Counted from the first letter of the stretch, positions 36,304 through 45,870 are shown. The stretch: 64,000 nucleotides of DNA from Tamlana sp. I1 (GCF_015355625.1 NZ_JACLAF010000004.1:1-64000); one strand, 5' to 3'. The notes: generated by a model not told the origin, from the sequence alone. Program-made: numbers and translations.

Positions 36304-37386
36304 ATGAAAAAGCAAACCATGATTAAAGCTATAAAAGTAAACAAGCCAGAGCCTATTAGCTCTAAAAAATCGTCGTTATTATTTGATGATTCTTCAGATG
36401 TGAAACTCACCATTAAAGCGTTAGAGCAGGGGAAATCTATATTAATTACAGGTTTTTTTAGTAACGGATTATTGCTATTAAATGCTTTAAAAAAGCATTT
36501 GAATAAAAAATATCCCAATAGCACTTTTCAAGAGCAGCGTAACTATCGTGCCGCCTACTTTAAGTTATCTAACCTTATTTTAATTGCTATCGTAGATTAT
36601 AAATTAACGGTGAAAAAAGCCCCAGTTATTGGTTGGTTAGAGCAATTATATTCGGAAAATAGCGATTTTTTATTGTCTTTTCCTCAAATACAAGGTTTAA
36701 ACAGTGCTTGGCAATGGTATAAAAACGGAATTTTAACCCCTGTTTTACGTAATAAATTGCAACCTTATTACGGCACTTATTTTCCAACGCGTTTCGATCA
36801 TTTAATATTTTTTGATAATTGGTTGAAACGTTATAAAGGCCCTAAAAAATCGGTTATTGATGTAGGGATAGGAAGTGGTGTTTTGTCTTTTCAAATGCTA
36901 AAATATGGTTTTCAAAAGGTTTTTGGAACAGATACCAACCCGAATGCGATTGTTGGTTTAACCGAATTTATGGGAAGCACCAAATTAGCAAGAAAGATAG
37001 AATTAGATTTTGATTCGCTTTTCGGAAAATTTAACTTCCCTGTGGAATTAATTGTTTTTAATCCGCCTTGGTTACCACAATCTCATGCTTTAGATTGTAT
37101 TGATGAAGCAATTTATTATAACGAAAATTTATTTCCAGATTTTTTTGAAGCAGCAAAACAACACTTACTTCCAGAAGGAAAATTGGTGATTATCTTCTCG
37201 AATTTGGCGCAAATAACAGACGTTACAAAAGAACATCCTATAGAAAAGGAACTCGCTGAAGGTGGCCGTTTTCAATTGGAAAAATGCTATAGGAAAACAG
37301 TAAAAAAAGCTTCAGATAAAACAAAACGCGATCAACACTGGCGTGCTTTAGAAGAAGTTGAACTTTGGGTTTTAACTCATAATTAG
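36304..37386 (+). CDS. SAM-dependent methyltransferase with NPPW motif
   Basis: A 360-residue protein. The N-terminal 160 residues form an unrecognised domain (SILITGFFSNGLLLLNALKKHL). The C-terminal half is a class I SAM methyltransferase with VIDVGIGSGVLSFQML (motif I, about 180) and VFNPPWLPQ (motif IV, about 250). NPP[YFW] is the signature of enzymes that methylate a planar nitrogen (adenine N6, guanine N2 or glutamine N5). The layout of an N-domain, a lead-in PTRFDHL segment and the catalytic domain recalls PrmC and RlmG/RsmC types. The substrate is unknown. It may be cotranscribed with the preceding dehydrogenase gene. Confidence 0.7.
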   Translation: MKKQTMIKAIKVNKPEPISSKKSSLLFDDSSDVKLTIKALEQGKSILITGFFSNGLLLLNALKKHLNKKYPNSTFQEQRNYRAAYFKLSNLILIAIVDYKLTVKKAPVIGWLEQLYSENSDFLLSFPQIQGLNSAWQWYKNGILTPVLRNKLQPYYGTYFPTRFDHLIFFDNWLKRYKGPKKSVIDVGIGSGVLSFQMLKYGFQKVFGTDTNPNAIVGLTEFMGSTKLARKIELDFDSLFGKFNFPVELIVFNPPWLPQSHALDCIDEAIYYNENLFPDFFEAAKQHLLPEGKLVIIFSNLAQITDVTKEHPIEKELAEGGRFQLEKCYRKTVKKASDKTKRDQHWRALEEVELWVLTHN

Positions 37387-37402
37387 GCTAAAACATTCCT
37401 TA

Positions 37403-39922
37403 TTAAAACTTCATCGTAGTTCTAACATTAAACACACGAGGTGTTAAATAGTTAGGAATTGCTATTGCTCTCTTGCTGTTTACATCGCGTACCCAAGTAT
37501 TTGTAATGGAGTTTTGAACATCGAAAATATTGTAGATTTCAACTCCGAAAGTCAGTTCTTTAAAGCGTTTTTTCCAACCGTTAGTAAATTGTTTATTAGC
37601 ATCAACTAAAACGTATTGTACGCCTAAATCGGCACGTTTATAATCAGGTAACCTTGTTTGATAATTGTATGGATCGGCATAACTTGGCGAACCTCCTGGC
37701 AATCCCGTGTTGTAAACCAAGTTAAGATACATTTTTAAACTGGGTACATTAGGTACATAATCTTGAAATAAAGCTGCAAATTTTAAACGCTGATCGGTTG
37801 GTCTGGCAATATAGCCACGGTTGTTAATGTTTTCTTCGGTTTTTAAAAATCCGAAACTAAACCAGGATTCTGTGCCTGGCACAAACTCACCATTTAAGCG
37901 CATGTCTAAACCATAAGCGTAGGCTACAGCTATATTTTCAGCACGATATCTAATTCGAACATTTTCTAAAGTATAGGGGTTTACATCAGTTAAATCTTTG
38001 TAATACACCTCGGAAGTGAGTTTAAAAGGTCTGTTCCACATTTTAAAACTATAATCATTTCCTAAAACAAAATGAACGGATTTTTGAGCCTTAACATCAG
38101 GTTGAACAACCCCGTTTGGATCTCGAAGTTCTCTGTAAAAAGGTGGTTGGTAATAATACCCTGCAGCCACTCTAAAAAGCATGTCTTTTTCCCAATCGGG
38201 TTTTATGCTAAATTGCCCTCTGGGGCTAAATACCGTTTGATTCGATTTTGAAATACCATGGCCACTAACCGTCCAGTTTTGAACACGAATTCCGGCATTG
38301 TACCAAACTTCGCTAGACCCAATGTCACTTCGTTTACTCCATTGGCCATACGCTTGTATTCTGTTAATTATGGTATGATTTGTTGCTCTAACATTTTGAT
38401 AAGGTTCAAGAGGTTCTGTATAGGGCACATAAGGTTGTTCGTTTGGAGCCGAATTTGGAGGTCTCACCGAAAAGCCTATCGAGTCTACAACTTCCCATTC
38501 TACTAAACGGTCTCTAATATCTTCATTAGTGTATTTTAAAGACCATTCAATACGGTGGTCATCCAGTTTAAAATTACCTTTATGCTCTATGTTTGTAATA
38601 AGTGCATCTAAATCATTTCTACCATGGTTTAGTTGGCCACCAATGCCTTCGCTATATTCAACTTCACCTAAATTTTCATCACCAATATTAGCATTTACTT
38701 CACCTAATCGATATTGTGCTAAAATATCAAAATGTTCTTGTTCTTGTGTGTTGTAGGTTGATGCAATTAGGTCTAAAGTTAAATCATCGTTTACAAAATA
38801 CGTCCCTTTAAATGCCCCAAATAATGTGTGGTATTGGTCTTTTTCTTGTCCTTCATAATACACTAAAAGCGCAACAGGGTCGGCAAGGGTTCCAAAGTTA
38901 GTTTGGCGTGTTTGTGGTTGGTAGTTGTATTTGTTTAAAGAAGCATTTCCTAAAAAACTTAAATGAAATTTGTTCGAAAAGCGATACGTAAAGTAGCCTT
39001 GTATATCACCAAAAGCAGGACGGTAATTGGTTTCGGTTTCTTTGGCGTTAACAAGTAATGCGTTGTCGCGGTAACGTGCACCAACAATGGCCGAAAACTT
39101 AGAATCTTTGCTCATGTTTTCTACAGAAACACTAGCGCCAAGTAGGCTAAAATCGGCATTAACTTCAAATTGATACGGGTTTTTATAAGTAATATCTAAA
39201 ACCGAAGATAGTTTGTCACCATATTTGGCTTGAAAACCACCAGCCGAAAAATCGACATTTTGCACCATATTTGTATTTACAAAACTCAACCCTTCTTGCT
39301 GTCCTGAACGAACTAAAAACGGACGATAAACTTCAATATCGTTAACATAAACAAGATTTTCATCAAAGTTACCACCTCGAACCGAATATTGGGTGCTTAA
39401 CTCATTGTTATTGCTCACTCCAGGTAGGGTTAAAAGTAAATTTTCAACACCAGCATTTGCCCCTGGAATTTTTCGAATGGCTTCAGGATCCAGAGTGGTT
39501 ATGCCTTCTATTTCTTTGCGTTGCCCACTTTTAATGGTAACCGTTGCAATTTGCTCTACCACAGTGCTCATAACAGGATTAAACTCGAAAATTTCACCAT
39601 TTTTTAAATTGAAAGTACTTTCAATTCTTTGGTTAGAAATATGAGTAAAAACCAGCGAAACATCTTGGTTTGATGGAATATCAAGCGTATAAAAACCGTT
39701 GGAGTTGGTTTTAGTACCTCCAGAATTGAATTTAATATTTACGTTTTCAACAGGGGTTTTGTTCTCATCAAGAATAACACCCTTAACAGTTGCGGTTTGT
39801 GCAAAACTGAGATTAAAAAGCGTAAAAAGTAGGGTAGTGGTTAGTAATAGTTTTGCTTTCAATAGAGTAATTGGTTTATTTTCGGTAAAATAACGCTTCA
39901 AAAGTAGAATTATTTCCCACAT
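37403..39922 (-). CDS. TonB-dependent receptor with carboxypeptidase-like N-domain
   Basis: An 839-residue outer-membrane receptor that uses TonB energy to import a ligand. A signal peptide ends at NLSFA-Q (about 42). Next come a CarboxypepD regulatory-like domain (TATVKGVILDENKTPVENV, about 43-125), a plug domain (NAGVENLLLTLPGV, YSVRGGNFDENLVYVNDIEVYRPF, about 150-270) and a 22-strand barrel ending TPRVFNVRTTMKF. No SusD partner is adjacent, so it does not look like a polysaccharide-utilisation locus. The ATG at 39922 lies inside the M23 peptidase gene (47-base overlap); a start at a downstream TTG closer to the signal core is possible. Confidence 0.87.
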   Translation of the reverse strand: MWEIILLLKRYFTENKPITLLKAKLLLTTTLLFTLFNLSFAQTATVKGVILDENKTPVENVNIKFNSGGTKTNSNGFYTLDIPSNQDVSLVFTHISNQRIESTFNLKNGEIFEFNPVMSTVVEQIATVTIKSGQRKEIEGITTLDPEAIRKIPGANAGVENLLLTLPGVSNNNELSTQYSVRGGNFDENLVYVNDIEVYRPFLVRSGQQEGLSFVNTNMVQNVDFSAGGFQAKYGDKLSSVLDITYKNPYQFEVNADFSLLGASVSVENMSKDSKFSAIVGARYRDNALLVNAKETETNYRPAFGDIQGYFTYRFSNKFHLSFLGNASLNKYNYQPQTRQTNFGTLADPVALLVYYEGQEKDQYHTLFGAFKGTYFVNDDLTLDLIASTYNTQEQEHFDILAQYRLGEVNANIGDENLGEVEYSEGIGGQLNHGRNDLDALITNIEHKGNFKLDDHRIEWSLKYTNEDIRDRLVEWEVVDSIGFSVRPPNSAPNEQPYVPYTEPLEPYQNVRATNHTIINRIQAYGQWSKRSDIGSSEVWYNAGIRVQNWTVSGHGISKSNQTVFSPRGQFSIKPDWEKDMLFRVAAGYYYQPPFYRELRDPNGVVQPDVKAQKSVHFVLGNDYSFKMWNRPFKLTSEVYYKDLTDVNPYTLENVRIRYRAENIAVAYAYGLDMRLNGEFVPGTESWFSFGFLKTEENINNRGYIARPTDQRLKFAALFQDYVPNVPSLKMYLNLVYNTGLPGGSPSYADPYNYQTRLPDYKRADLGVQYVLVDANKQFTNGWKKRFKELTFGVEIYNIFDVQNSITNTWVRDVNSKRAIAIPNYLTPRVFNVRTTMKF

Positions 39923-41561
39923 TATCGGTTACAATTACTTTTAAATTATTCTTTGTATCGGTTACAACACCATCACTAAAATCGTGAGTAAGTGTTTTAG
40001 TTTTATAATCATACTCCATTAAAATCCATTTTCCGTTTACCGTAGCTCTGTAATTTGAAATGCCAGATCCTACATCGTCAATTTTAAGTTTAAGGTATTT
40101 GTAATCGCTAATCCATTGCTCATTTTTAAAATTTGAAGCTTTAATGGTTGGTTTTACGGTATCTGTCGCGATGGTATATAAGCCTAATTTATTAGTGCTT
40201 CCTATTAGTAAATGACCCTTTCTTTTAGTTGATGTGTAACTAGGGTATTTATTACGCCCAACAAGTCGTACAATATAAAGTTTACTCTGGTCTTCATCAG
40301 AATAATGACTCATATCAAAAGTTATTGTAAAATTCTTTTTAGTGGCTCGTGCATCTTCATCAAGCTTAAGTATGTCGTTTTTAACTTCGAAATCAATATA
40401 GAAATCTTCGTAAAACGTATCTTTATAAAAATCAACAGAAACACGACCTTCCTTTAAATTCGTGGTTTGGTTTTTATTAATAAAATAAGGTGTGGTTTTT
40501 GGTGATTCTGCAATCAACGTGCTGTCTGCTTTACCTGTTATATGAATGGTAACCCAAGCTGAATTGTTTTTGAAATCTGAAACACGAATTTTATAAACCA
40601 CATGAGTACTATCTTTTATTTGTAAAACCCCGTTATTAACAATGGGTTTGATAATACTTAGCGGGTTGTTTATTTTGAATAATTTTTGAATACGTTTATT
40701 CGATTCAATATACGTTTGGTAGTCAATTAGGCGGTTGATGTATCTGGTTTCAGCAAAAGAAAAACGTTTAAAATCGAGTTCGAAATTTTCATTGCCATTT
40801 ACAAACGATTGAATGTTATAAACTCCATTTGAGTTTGGCGCTAAATCTTGACGATCAATCGTTTCAACGCCAAAGCCAATATTTCCGATAGCTTCAATGT
40901 TTTCGGTAGTATAATCGCCGTTACCAAGCGGTGCTAAAGTGAGTTTTCGTTTAGAATTGCTTTTATTTATAAACGAGTTATTATCTATAGGATAAGCGTA
41001 AATGGATTTAATTATAGGAATTGTGGTATCCTTAGTATCAATGCCAAAAAGCATTGGGTTCATGGGGCGTTCCTCTTTATCTCGAATTTCAAAATGTAAA
41101 TGAGGACCACCTGAGCCACCTGTGTTTCCGCTGTAAGCGATAAGACTATCTTTTAAAACGGGCAAAGATTCTGCATTCGGGAAAAGTTCAACTTCATAAG
41201 ATTCCTTTTCATGCTGATGTTTTTTTACAAAAGCTTCAATTTCAGGAGAAAACTTAAGTAAATGCCCATAAACAGTGGTGTACCCATTAGGATGTGTAAT
41301 GTACAAGGCTTTTCCGTAACCATAATGTGAAATTTTAATGCGGCTTATATAACCATTTGCCGACGCTTTAACCCGCAAACCTGTACGGAATTGCGTTTTT
41401 ATATCCATTCCAGAATGAAAATGGTTGGTGCGTAATTCGGCAAAGGTGCCTGCTAAAACAATAGGTATTTCTAAGGGATTACAAAAATAATCTTGTGGAT
41501 AATTATTTTGCGCATTAGAAATTAATGAAAAAACAAAAATTAAAGAAGTTATAAATCGCAT
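39876..41561 (-). CDS. M23-family metallopeptidase
   Basis: A 561-residue exported protein with signal peptide ISNA-Q (about 17). The LytM/M23 domain (about 35-170) shows the zinc motif H-S-G-M-D and the catalytic GGPHLHFEIRD. Members cut peptidoglycan cross-links or act as activators when degenerate; here the His and Asp residues are intact. The remaining 390 residues are beta-sandwich-like (Ig folds) without recognised catalytic motifs. The 3' end contains the start of the TonB receptor gene, which suggests a two-gene operon. Confidence 0.85.
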   Translation of the reverse strand: MRFITSLIFVFSLISNAQNNYPQDYFCNPLEIPIVLAGTFAELRTNHFHSGMDIKTQFRTGLRVKASANGYISRIKISHYGYGKALYITHPNGYTTVYGHLLKFSPEIEAFVKKHQHEKESYEVELFPNAESLPVLKDSLIAYSGNTGGSGGPHLHFEIRDKEERPMNPMLFGIDTKDTTIPIIKSIYAYPIDNNSFINKSNSKRKLTLAPLGNGDYTTENIEAIGNIGFGVETIDRQDLAPNSNGVYNIQSFVNGNENFELDFKRFSFAETRYINRLIDYQTYIESNKRIQKLFKINNPLSIIKPIVNNGVLQIKDSTHVVYKIRVSDFKNNSAWVTIHITGKADSTLIAESPKTTPYFINKNQTTNLKEGRVSVDFYKDTFYEDFYIDFEVKNDILKLDEDARATKKNFTITFDMSHYSDEDQSKLYIVRLVGRNKYPSYTSTKRKGHLLIGSTNKLGLYTIATDTVKPTIKASNFKNEQWISDYKYLKLKIDDVGSGISNYRATVNGKWILMEYDYKTKTLTHDFSDGVVTDTKNNLKVIVTDNVGNNSTFEALFYRK

Positions 41562-41683
41562 AAAAAAGTATAATGGCTAAAGTATTAATCATCGCTTTAA
41601 TAAGCAAAGAATAAAACAAAAATCAAACGGCTGTTTCTTTAGTAAACGCTTACTGAGGCTTTTAAAATTTTATGAAAAAACAA

Positions 41684-41714
41684 TTGTTATTTATACTTAG
41701 GAACATTAACTTTG
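41684..41714 (+). promoter_or_regulatory. Bacteroidota-type promoter ahead of the coiled-coil gene-zapA operon
   Basis: TTG at 41684-41686 and TAACTTTG at 41707-41714 are separated by 20 bases, matching TTG-N19/20-TAnnTTTG. The predicted start is about 41721, roughly 18 bases before the ATG. Confidence 0.75.
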
Positions 41715-41738
41715 TGAGATAAGTATTGAAAATTATAA

Positions 41739-42029
41739 ATGAGTAATATTGAAGATATTGTAGTTTCGTTAGAAGGCAAGATTGGTAAATTATTACACAA
41801 GATGGCTGTTTTAAAGCAGGAAAATTTGAAATTAACTGAAGAATTAAAGGTTTCTAAAGAAGAAATTTCAACTCAAAAACAGCAAAATGCTGGTTGGGAA
41901 GAAAAATATGAAGCTTTAAAAATGGCAAATTCAATACTTGGTAGTGACGATAATAAAAGAGAAACGAAGCTTAAAATAAATGCATTAATTCGGGATATTG
42001 ACCATTGTATTACGCAACTTTCCGATTAA
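41739..42029 (+). CDS. small coiled-coil protein upstream of zapA
   Basis: A 96-residue, almost entirely helical protein with heptad-patterned residues (VSLEGKIGKLLHKMAVLKQENLKLTEEL and IRDIDHCITQLSD). No catalytic motif is present. It sits 15 bases before zapA under one promoter, which suggests a role with ZapA in Z-ring assembly, comparable to but not demonstrably homologous with ZapB. That functional link is inference from position and structure only. Confidence 0.72.
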   Translation: MSNIEDIVVSLEGKIGKLLHKMAVLKQENLKLTEELKVSKEEISTQKQQNAGWEEKYEALKMANSILGSDDNKRETKLKINALIRDIDHCITQLSD

Positions 42030-42044
42030 TGTTAGAAAAATTCA

Positions 42045-42332
42045 ATGTCAGACAAGCTTAAAATAAAGCTATCAATAGCCAATCGTGTATATCCTTTAAC
42101 AATTGATTCTAGTCAAGAGGAAGGTTTGCGAAAGGCAGCTAAAAACATTGAAGTAATGATTAAACAGTTTGAGCAAAGTTATTCTGTTCGAGATAAACAA
42201 GATGTTTTGGCCATGTGCGCTTTACAGTTTGCATCTCAAGTAGAGCAGAAATCTATTGATAAAGCAAATGTGTCAGAACATGTTGAAGAAAAGCTAAAAG
42301 CTTTAAATGATTTGTTGCAATCGCATATTTAG
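42045..42332 (+). CDS. zapA: cell division protein ZapA
   Basis: A 95-residue FtsZ-associated protein. The N-terminal globular head (IKLSIANRVYPLTIDSSQEEGLRKAAKNIEVMIKQFE) and the central helix (RDKQDVLAMCALQFASQVEQK) are characteristic of ZapA, which cross-links FtsZ protofilaments. The length is normal for the family. The next gene is a predicted 6S RNA and then rny; zapA next to ssrS is also the arrangement in enterobacteria. Confidence 0.88.
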   Translation: MSDKLKIKLSIANRVYPLTIDSSQEEGLRKAAKNIEVMIKQFEQSYSVRDKQDVLAMCALQFASQVEQKSIDKANVSEHVEEKLKALNDLLQSHI

Positions 42333-42370
42333 TCTCTTAAAACGTTCTTTAAAATAAACTAAAAGTTACT

Positions 42371-42557
42371 GCCTACATTGGTTATTTTTTTTGATAAACT
42401 CAACGTTAATTCTTTAAAAAGGGTGAGTTTAAGTTGTAAAAGCATGCTGCATTTTTTGATGTATTTCAAATTTTAGCAGACCCTTGATCAGCTTGTTAGC
42501 CCTAAACTTGTTTTTAAGGAGTTTATACAAAATTTTATGCTGGTGTAGGCTTTTTTT
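42371..42557 (+). ncRNA. ssrS: probable 6S RNA
   Basis: The 251-base gap between zapA and rny folds into a long rod. GCCTACA (42371-42377) pairs with TGTAGGC (42544-42550), ATAAACTC (42394-42401) with GAGTTTAT (42519-42526), and AAGGGT near 42418 with ACCCTT near 42480. A small CTGC/GCAG hairpin lies further in. The closing arm is followed by a T-run. A roughly 185-nt rod with a central bubble next to zapA fits 6S RNA, which binds housekeeping RNA polymerase in stationary phase. The family call rests on shape and position, not on a covariance search, and the ends are approximate. Confidence 0.65.
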
Positions 42558-42583
42558 ATATATGAAAATCAACTAAATCAACG

Positions 42584-44158
42584 ATGGATAACTCAATTAT
42601 ATTTGCAGTAGGTGGTGTCATATTAGGGCTTGTAATAGGCTTTATTATAGCAAAGACACTGGAGAAAAATAATGCTTCTAAATTAGTACAAGAAGCTAAG
42701 AAAAATGCAGCTTCAATACTTAAAGAAGCTAATAGTGAAGGTGAAAACCTTAAAAAAGATAAAATACTTCAGGCTAAAGAAAAATTTATAGAACTTAAAT
42801 CTGAACACGAAAAAGTTATTTTATCTCGTGACAAAAAGATGGCTGAAGCCGAAAAACGCACACGTGATAAGGAATCTCAGGTTTCAAGTGAAGTTTCAAA
42901 AAACAAAAAACTTAATGAAAGCCTTGAAAATAAAATCAAGGATTACAACCACAGACTCGATGTTGTTGAAAAACGTCAGGAGGAAGTAGACAAACTTCAT
43001 AAAAGCCAGATTCAACAATTAGAAGTTATTTCTAGTCTTTCTGCTGAAGAAGCTAAAGAACGCTTGATAGAATCCTTAAAAGGTGAGGCTAAAAATGATG
43101 CGATGGCGTTTATTCAAAACGCATTAGAAGAAGCTAAATTAACAGCAGAGCAAGATGCCAAGAAAATTATAATTAATACCATACAACGTATTGGAACCGA
43201 GGAGGCTGTAGATAACTGTGTGTCTGTATTTAATATAGAATCCGACGATGTTAAAGGTCGTATTATTGGTCGTGAAGGTAGAAACATTAGAGCTATTGAA
43301 GCGGCTACAGGTGTTGAAATTATTGTAGATGATACGCCAGAAGCGATTATTTTATCTTGTTTCGATTCGGTTAGAAGAGAAGTAGCGCGTTTGTCTTTAC
43401 ATAAATTGGTTACCGATGGAAGAATTCACCCAGCGCGAATTGAAGAAGTTGTTAAGAAAACGCAGAAACAAATCGAGCAAGAAATTATTGAAGTTGGTAA
43501 ACGTACTGTAATAGACTTAGGGATTCACAATCTACACCCAGAACTTATTAAAATGGTAGGTAGAATGAAATACCGTTCTTCTTACGGTCAAAACCTACTA
43601 CAACACTCGCGTGAAGTTGCTAAACTTTGTGGTGTTATGGCTGCCGAATTAGGCTTAAACCCAAAACTAGCAAAACGTGCAGGTTTATTACACGATATAG
43701 GAAAAGTGCCAGATGCAGAAGCAGATATGGAAACACCTCACGCTATTTTGGGAATGCAATGGGCAGAGAAATATAACGAGAAAGATGAAGTGTGTAACGC
43801 CATTGGAGCGCACCACGACGAAATAGAAATGAAATCGTTATTAGCACCAATTATTCAAGTTTGTGATGCCATTTCAGGAGCAAGACCAGGAGCTAGACGT
43901 CAGGTTTTAGATAGTTATATTCAACGTTTAAAAGATTTGGAAGATATCGCTTTCGGGTTTACAGGTGTTAAAAAGGCTTATGCTATTCAAGCGGGAAGAG
44001 AGTTAAGAGTTATTGTTGAAAGCGAAAAAGTAGACGACCAAAAAGCTGCTGAATTATCTTTTAGCATTTCTCAAAAAGTTCAAACCGATATGACTTACCC
44101 AGGACAAGTTAAGGTCACCGTAATAAGAGAAACAAGAGCGGTTAATATTGCGAAGTAA
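42584..44158 (+). CDS. rny: ribonuclease Y
   Basis: A 524-residue membrane-anchored endoribonuclease that starts mRNA turnover. In order: one N-terminal helix ([19 protein letters not shown], about 5-24), a long coiled coil (about 25-200), a KH RNA-binding domain ([22 protein letters not shown], about 220) and an HD metal-dependent catalytic domain (LLHDIGKV, about 365). The length and order are canonical. It may share a transcript with zapA, but the 6S-like RNA and its T-run lie between them. A terminator follows. Confidence 0.95.
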   Translation: MDNSIIFAVGGVILGLVIGFIIAKTLEKNNASKLVQEAKKNAASILKEANSEGENLKKDKILQAKEKFIELKSEHEKVILSRDKKMAEAEKRTRDKESQVSSEVSKNKKLNESLENKIKDYNHRLDVVEKRQEEVDKLHKSQIQQLEVISSLSAEEAKERLIESLKGEAKNDAMAFIQNALEEAKLTAEQDAKKIIINTIQRIGTEEAVDNCVSVFNIESDDVKGRIIGREGRNIRAIEAATGVEIIVDDTPEAIILSCFDSVRREVARLSLHKLVTDGRIHPARIEEVVKKTQKQIEQEIIEVGKRTVIDLGIHNLHPELIKMVGRMKYRSSYGQNLLQHSREVAKLCGVMAAELGLNPKLAKRAGLLHDIGKVPDAEADMETPHAILGMQWAEKYNEKDEVCNAIGAHHDEIEMKSLLAPIIQVCDAISGARPGARRQVLDSYIQRLKDLEDIAFGFTGVKKAYAIQAGRELRVIVESEKVDDQKAAELSFSISQKVQTDMTYPGQVKVTVIRETRAVNIAK

Positions 44159-44177
44159 TTTGCAACAGATATAAAAT

Positions 44178-44206
44178 AAAAAATCCAGCTATATGCTGGA
44201 TTTTTT
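44178..44206. terminator. bidirectional intrinsic terminator between rny and xerD
   Basis: AAATCCAGC-TATAT-GCTGGATTT hairpin with an A-run before and a T-run after it. It serves convergent rny and xerD. Confidence 0.85.
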
Positions 44207-44210
44207 ATTT

Positions 44211-44234
44211 CAACCATCAACCATCAACCATTAA
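44211..44234 (-). repeat. short heptamer array abutting the xerD stop
   Basis: Three tandem CAACCAT copies plus TAAC run directly into the xerD stop codon (44235-44237). Read on the minus strand it is a GGTTGAT-type array immediately 3' of xerD, the same polarity as the other heptamer arrays relative to their genes. Confidence 0.85.
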
Positions 44235-45131
44235 CTACTTCCGCGGATGATACTTCTCAACAACCTCTGCTAAATGGCTTTTATCAAGATGTACATAAAT
44301 TTCGGTAGTGGTAATGCTTTCATGTCCTAGCATGAGTTGAATGGATCTTAAATCGGCATTATTTTGTAAAAGGTGCGTAGCAAAGGAGTGTCTGAAGGTA
44401 TGTGGCGATACATTTTTTTTCATGCCAACTTTTTCAACCAATTGTTTGATAATGGTAAAAACCATGGCTCTAGTGAGCTGTTTACCACGTCGATTTAAAA
44501 AAAGCGTGTCTTCAAATCCAGCTTGAATATTCATGTGGTTTCTAATCTGCTTTCGGTAAATGTTAATGTATTTCTGAGTAATATCAACTATGGGGACAAA
44601 ACGTTGTTTATCACCTTTTCCTGTGACTTTTATAAAGCCTTCTTCGAAGAATAAATCGGATAGTTTTAAATTAATAAGTTCAGATACGCGTAAACCGCAA
44701 CCATATAAAGTTTCAAGCATTGCACGGTTACGTTCGCCTTCAGTTTTACTTAAATCTATGGCTCTTATTAGGCTGTCTATTTCTTCTTCAGATAAAACGT
44801 CAGGAAGTTTTCTGCCAATTTTCGGACTTTCAATAAGTTCCAAAGGATTCATAGTGATGTAATCTTCAAAAATTAAATAACTAAAAAAACTGCGAAGTCC
44901 AGATATTATTCGCGATTGGGAACGGGCATTAACATGTTTAGCTGCTTCATAAATAAATTGCTGAATAATATCTGAAGTGATATTTAATGGCGATGCAGTA
45001 ATCGCATTTTCTTCTAAAAAAGAAATCAATTTTTTTACATCTAAAATATAGTTATCAATAGAATTTGAAGATAATCCACGCTCTATTTTTAAATAAGATT
45101 GATAATCTTTTAAGGCTTGTTTCCAGGTCAT
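44235..45131 (-). CDS. xerD: tyrosine recombinase XerD
   Basis: A 298-residue site-specific recombinase that resolves chromosome dimers at dif with a partner. An N-terminal SAM-like DNA-binding domain (1-95) is followed by the catalytic domain. The full active set is visible: Arg148, Lys172, His244, Arg247, His270 and the nucleophile Tyr279, the same positions as in E. coli XerD. This identity in numbering and length argues for a chromosomal XerD rather than a phage integrase. A heptamer repeat begins at its stop codon. Confidence 0.92.
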   Translation of the reverse strand: MTWKQALKDYQSYLKIERGLSSNSIDNYILDVKKLISFLEENAITASPLNITSDIIQQFIYEAAKHVNARSQSRIISGLRSFFSYLIFEDYITMNPLELIESPKIGRKLPDVLSEEEIDSLIRAIDLSKTEGERNRAMLETLYGCGLRVSELINLKLSDLFFEEGFIKVTGKGDKQRFVPIVDITQKYINIYRKQIRNHMNIQAGFEDTLFLNRRGKQLTRAMVFTIIKQLVEKVGMKKNVSPHTFRHSFATHLLQNNADLRSIQLMLGHESITTTEIYVHLDKSHLAEVVEKYHPRK

Positions 45132-45324
45132 AATTAGTAAAAATAAGTAAAAGTTGTGGTTTTATATAAATGCTTTTCTTTGAATTGTTTTTGTGTATGT
45201 ATATTGTTGATTATCAATTAAATGGTGTTTGTTTATAACCCTGTTAATAAGTAGGATGCCACTGTTTTAATTCTAATGATGAATTGTATTACTTTGTAGT
45301 TAACAACTATTAAACATAATTAAA

Positions 45325-45819
45325 ATGAAAAAATTATTATTTACTTCAATTATTGCATTGTTTGCCATGTGTAGCATGAATGCTCAAACTTTTAAAATAG
45401 GTGGATCAGTAGGTTTACCTATGGGAGATGCTTCCGATTTTTATTCTTTTACACTAGGAGCGGATGTGTATTATTATTTTACAGACATTGATGATTTAAT
45501 CGAAATAGGTGGAACTGCTGGTTTTAGAAACTTTTTTGCTAAGGATTTCGAGGTGGCAGGACAAACTATTGAAGGTGAAGACGCACAGTTTTTACCAGTA
45601 GCCGCAGCAGCACGTATAAAATTATTTGGGCTATTTTCAGGTGGTATTGATTTAGGTTATGCCATAGGCCTTACAGATGGGCTTGATGGTGGCTTGTACT
45701 TTAGACCTGTGATTTCTTTTGATATTGCTGATACTATTGAACTTCTTGCTTCTTATGAAAATATTTCAGACGACGGAAGTATTGGAAATTTAAATGTTGG
45801 TGTTTTGTTCCAACTTTAG
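45325..45819 (+). CDS. small outer-membrane beta-barrel protein
   Basis: A 164-residue protein with signal peptide ending CSMNA-Q (about 21), then alternating amphipathic strands (FKIGGSVGLPMGDASDF, FTLGADVYYYF) and a C-terminal LNVGVLFQL with Leu at the end. No enzymatic motif is present. The segment IDLGYAIGLTDGLDGGLYFRPV is clearly related to the protein at 47336 (LDLGYAF, NDGLYFAPK), so these two are paralogues. A near -7 element ACTTTG lies about 30 bases upstream. The role is unknown. Confidence 0.75.
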   Translation: MKKLLFTSIIALFAMCSMNAQTFKIGGSVGLPMGDASDFYSFTLGADVYYYFTDIDDLIEIGGTAGFRNFFAKDFEVAGQTIEGEDAQFLPVAAAARIKLFGLFSGGIDLGYAIGLTDGLDGGLYFRPVISFDIADTIELLASYENISDDGSIGNLNVGVLFQL

Positions 45820-45840
45820 TTTCTAAAAATATCTATTCTA

Positions 45841-45870
45841 AAAACCGAAGCTTAGTCTTCGGTTTTTTTA
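45841..45870 (+). terminator. intrinsic terminator, copy 1 of an identical pair
   Basis: The hairpin AACCGAAG-CTTAGT-CTTCGGTT with flanking A and T runs is identical, loop included, to the terminator after the gene at 46070. Confidence 0.9.

Noticed and set aside
37403-41561. Polysaccharide-utilisation locus
   Set aside because: The TonB receptor has no SusD-like partner and no glycoside hydrolase nearby; the neighbour is an M23 peptidase.
44235-45131. Phage or island integrase
   Set aside because: Length and the positions of all six catalytic residues match chromosomal XerD, and no mobile-element genes or att-like repeats are beside it.
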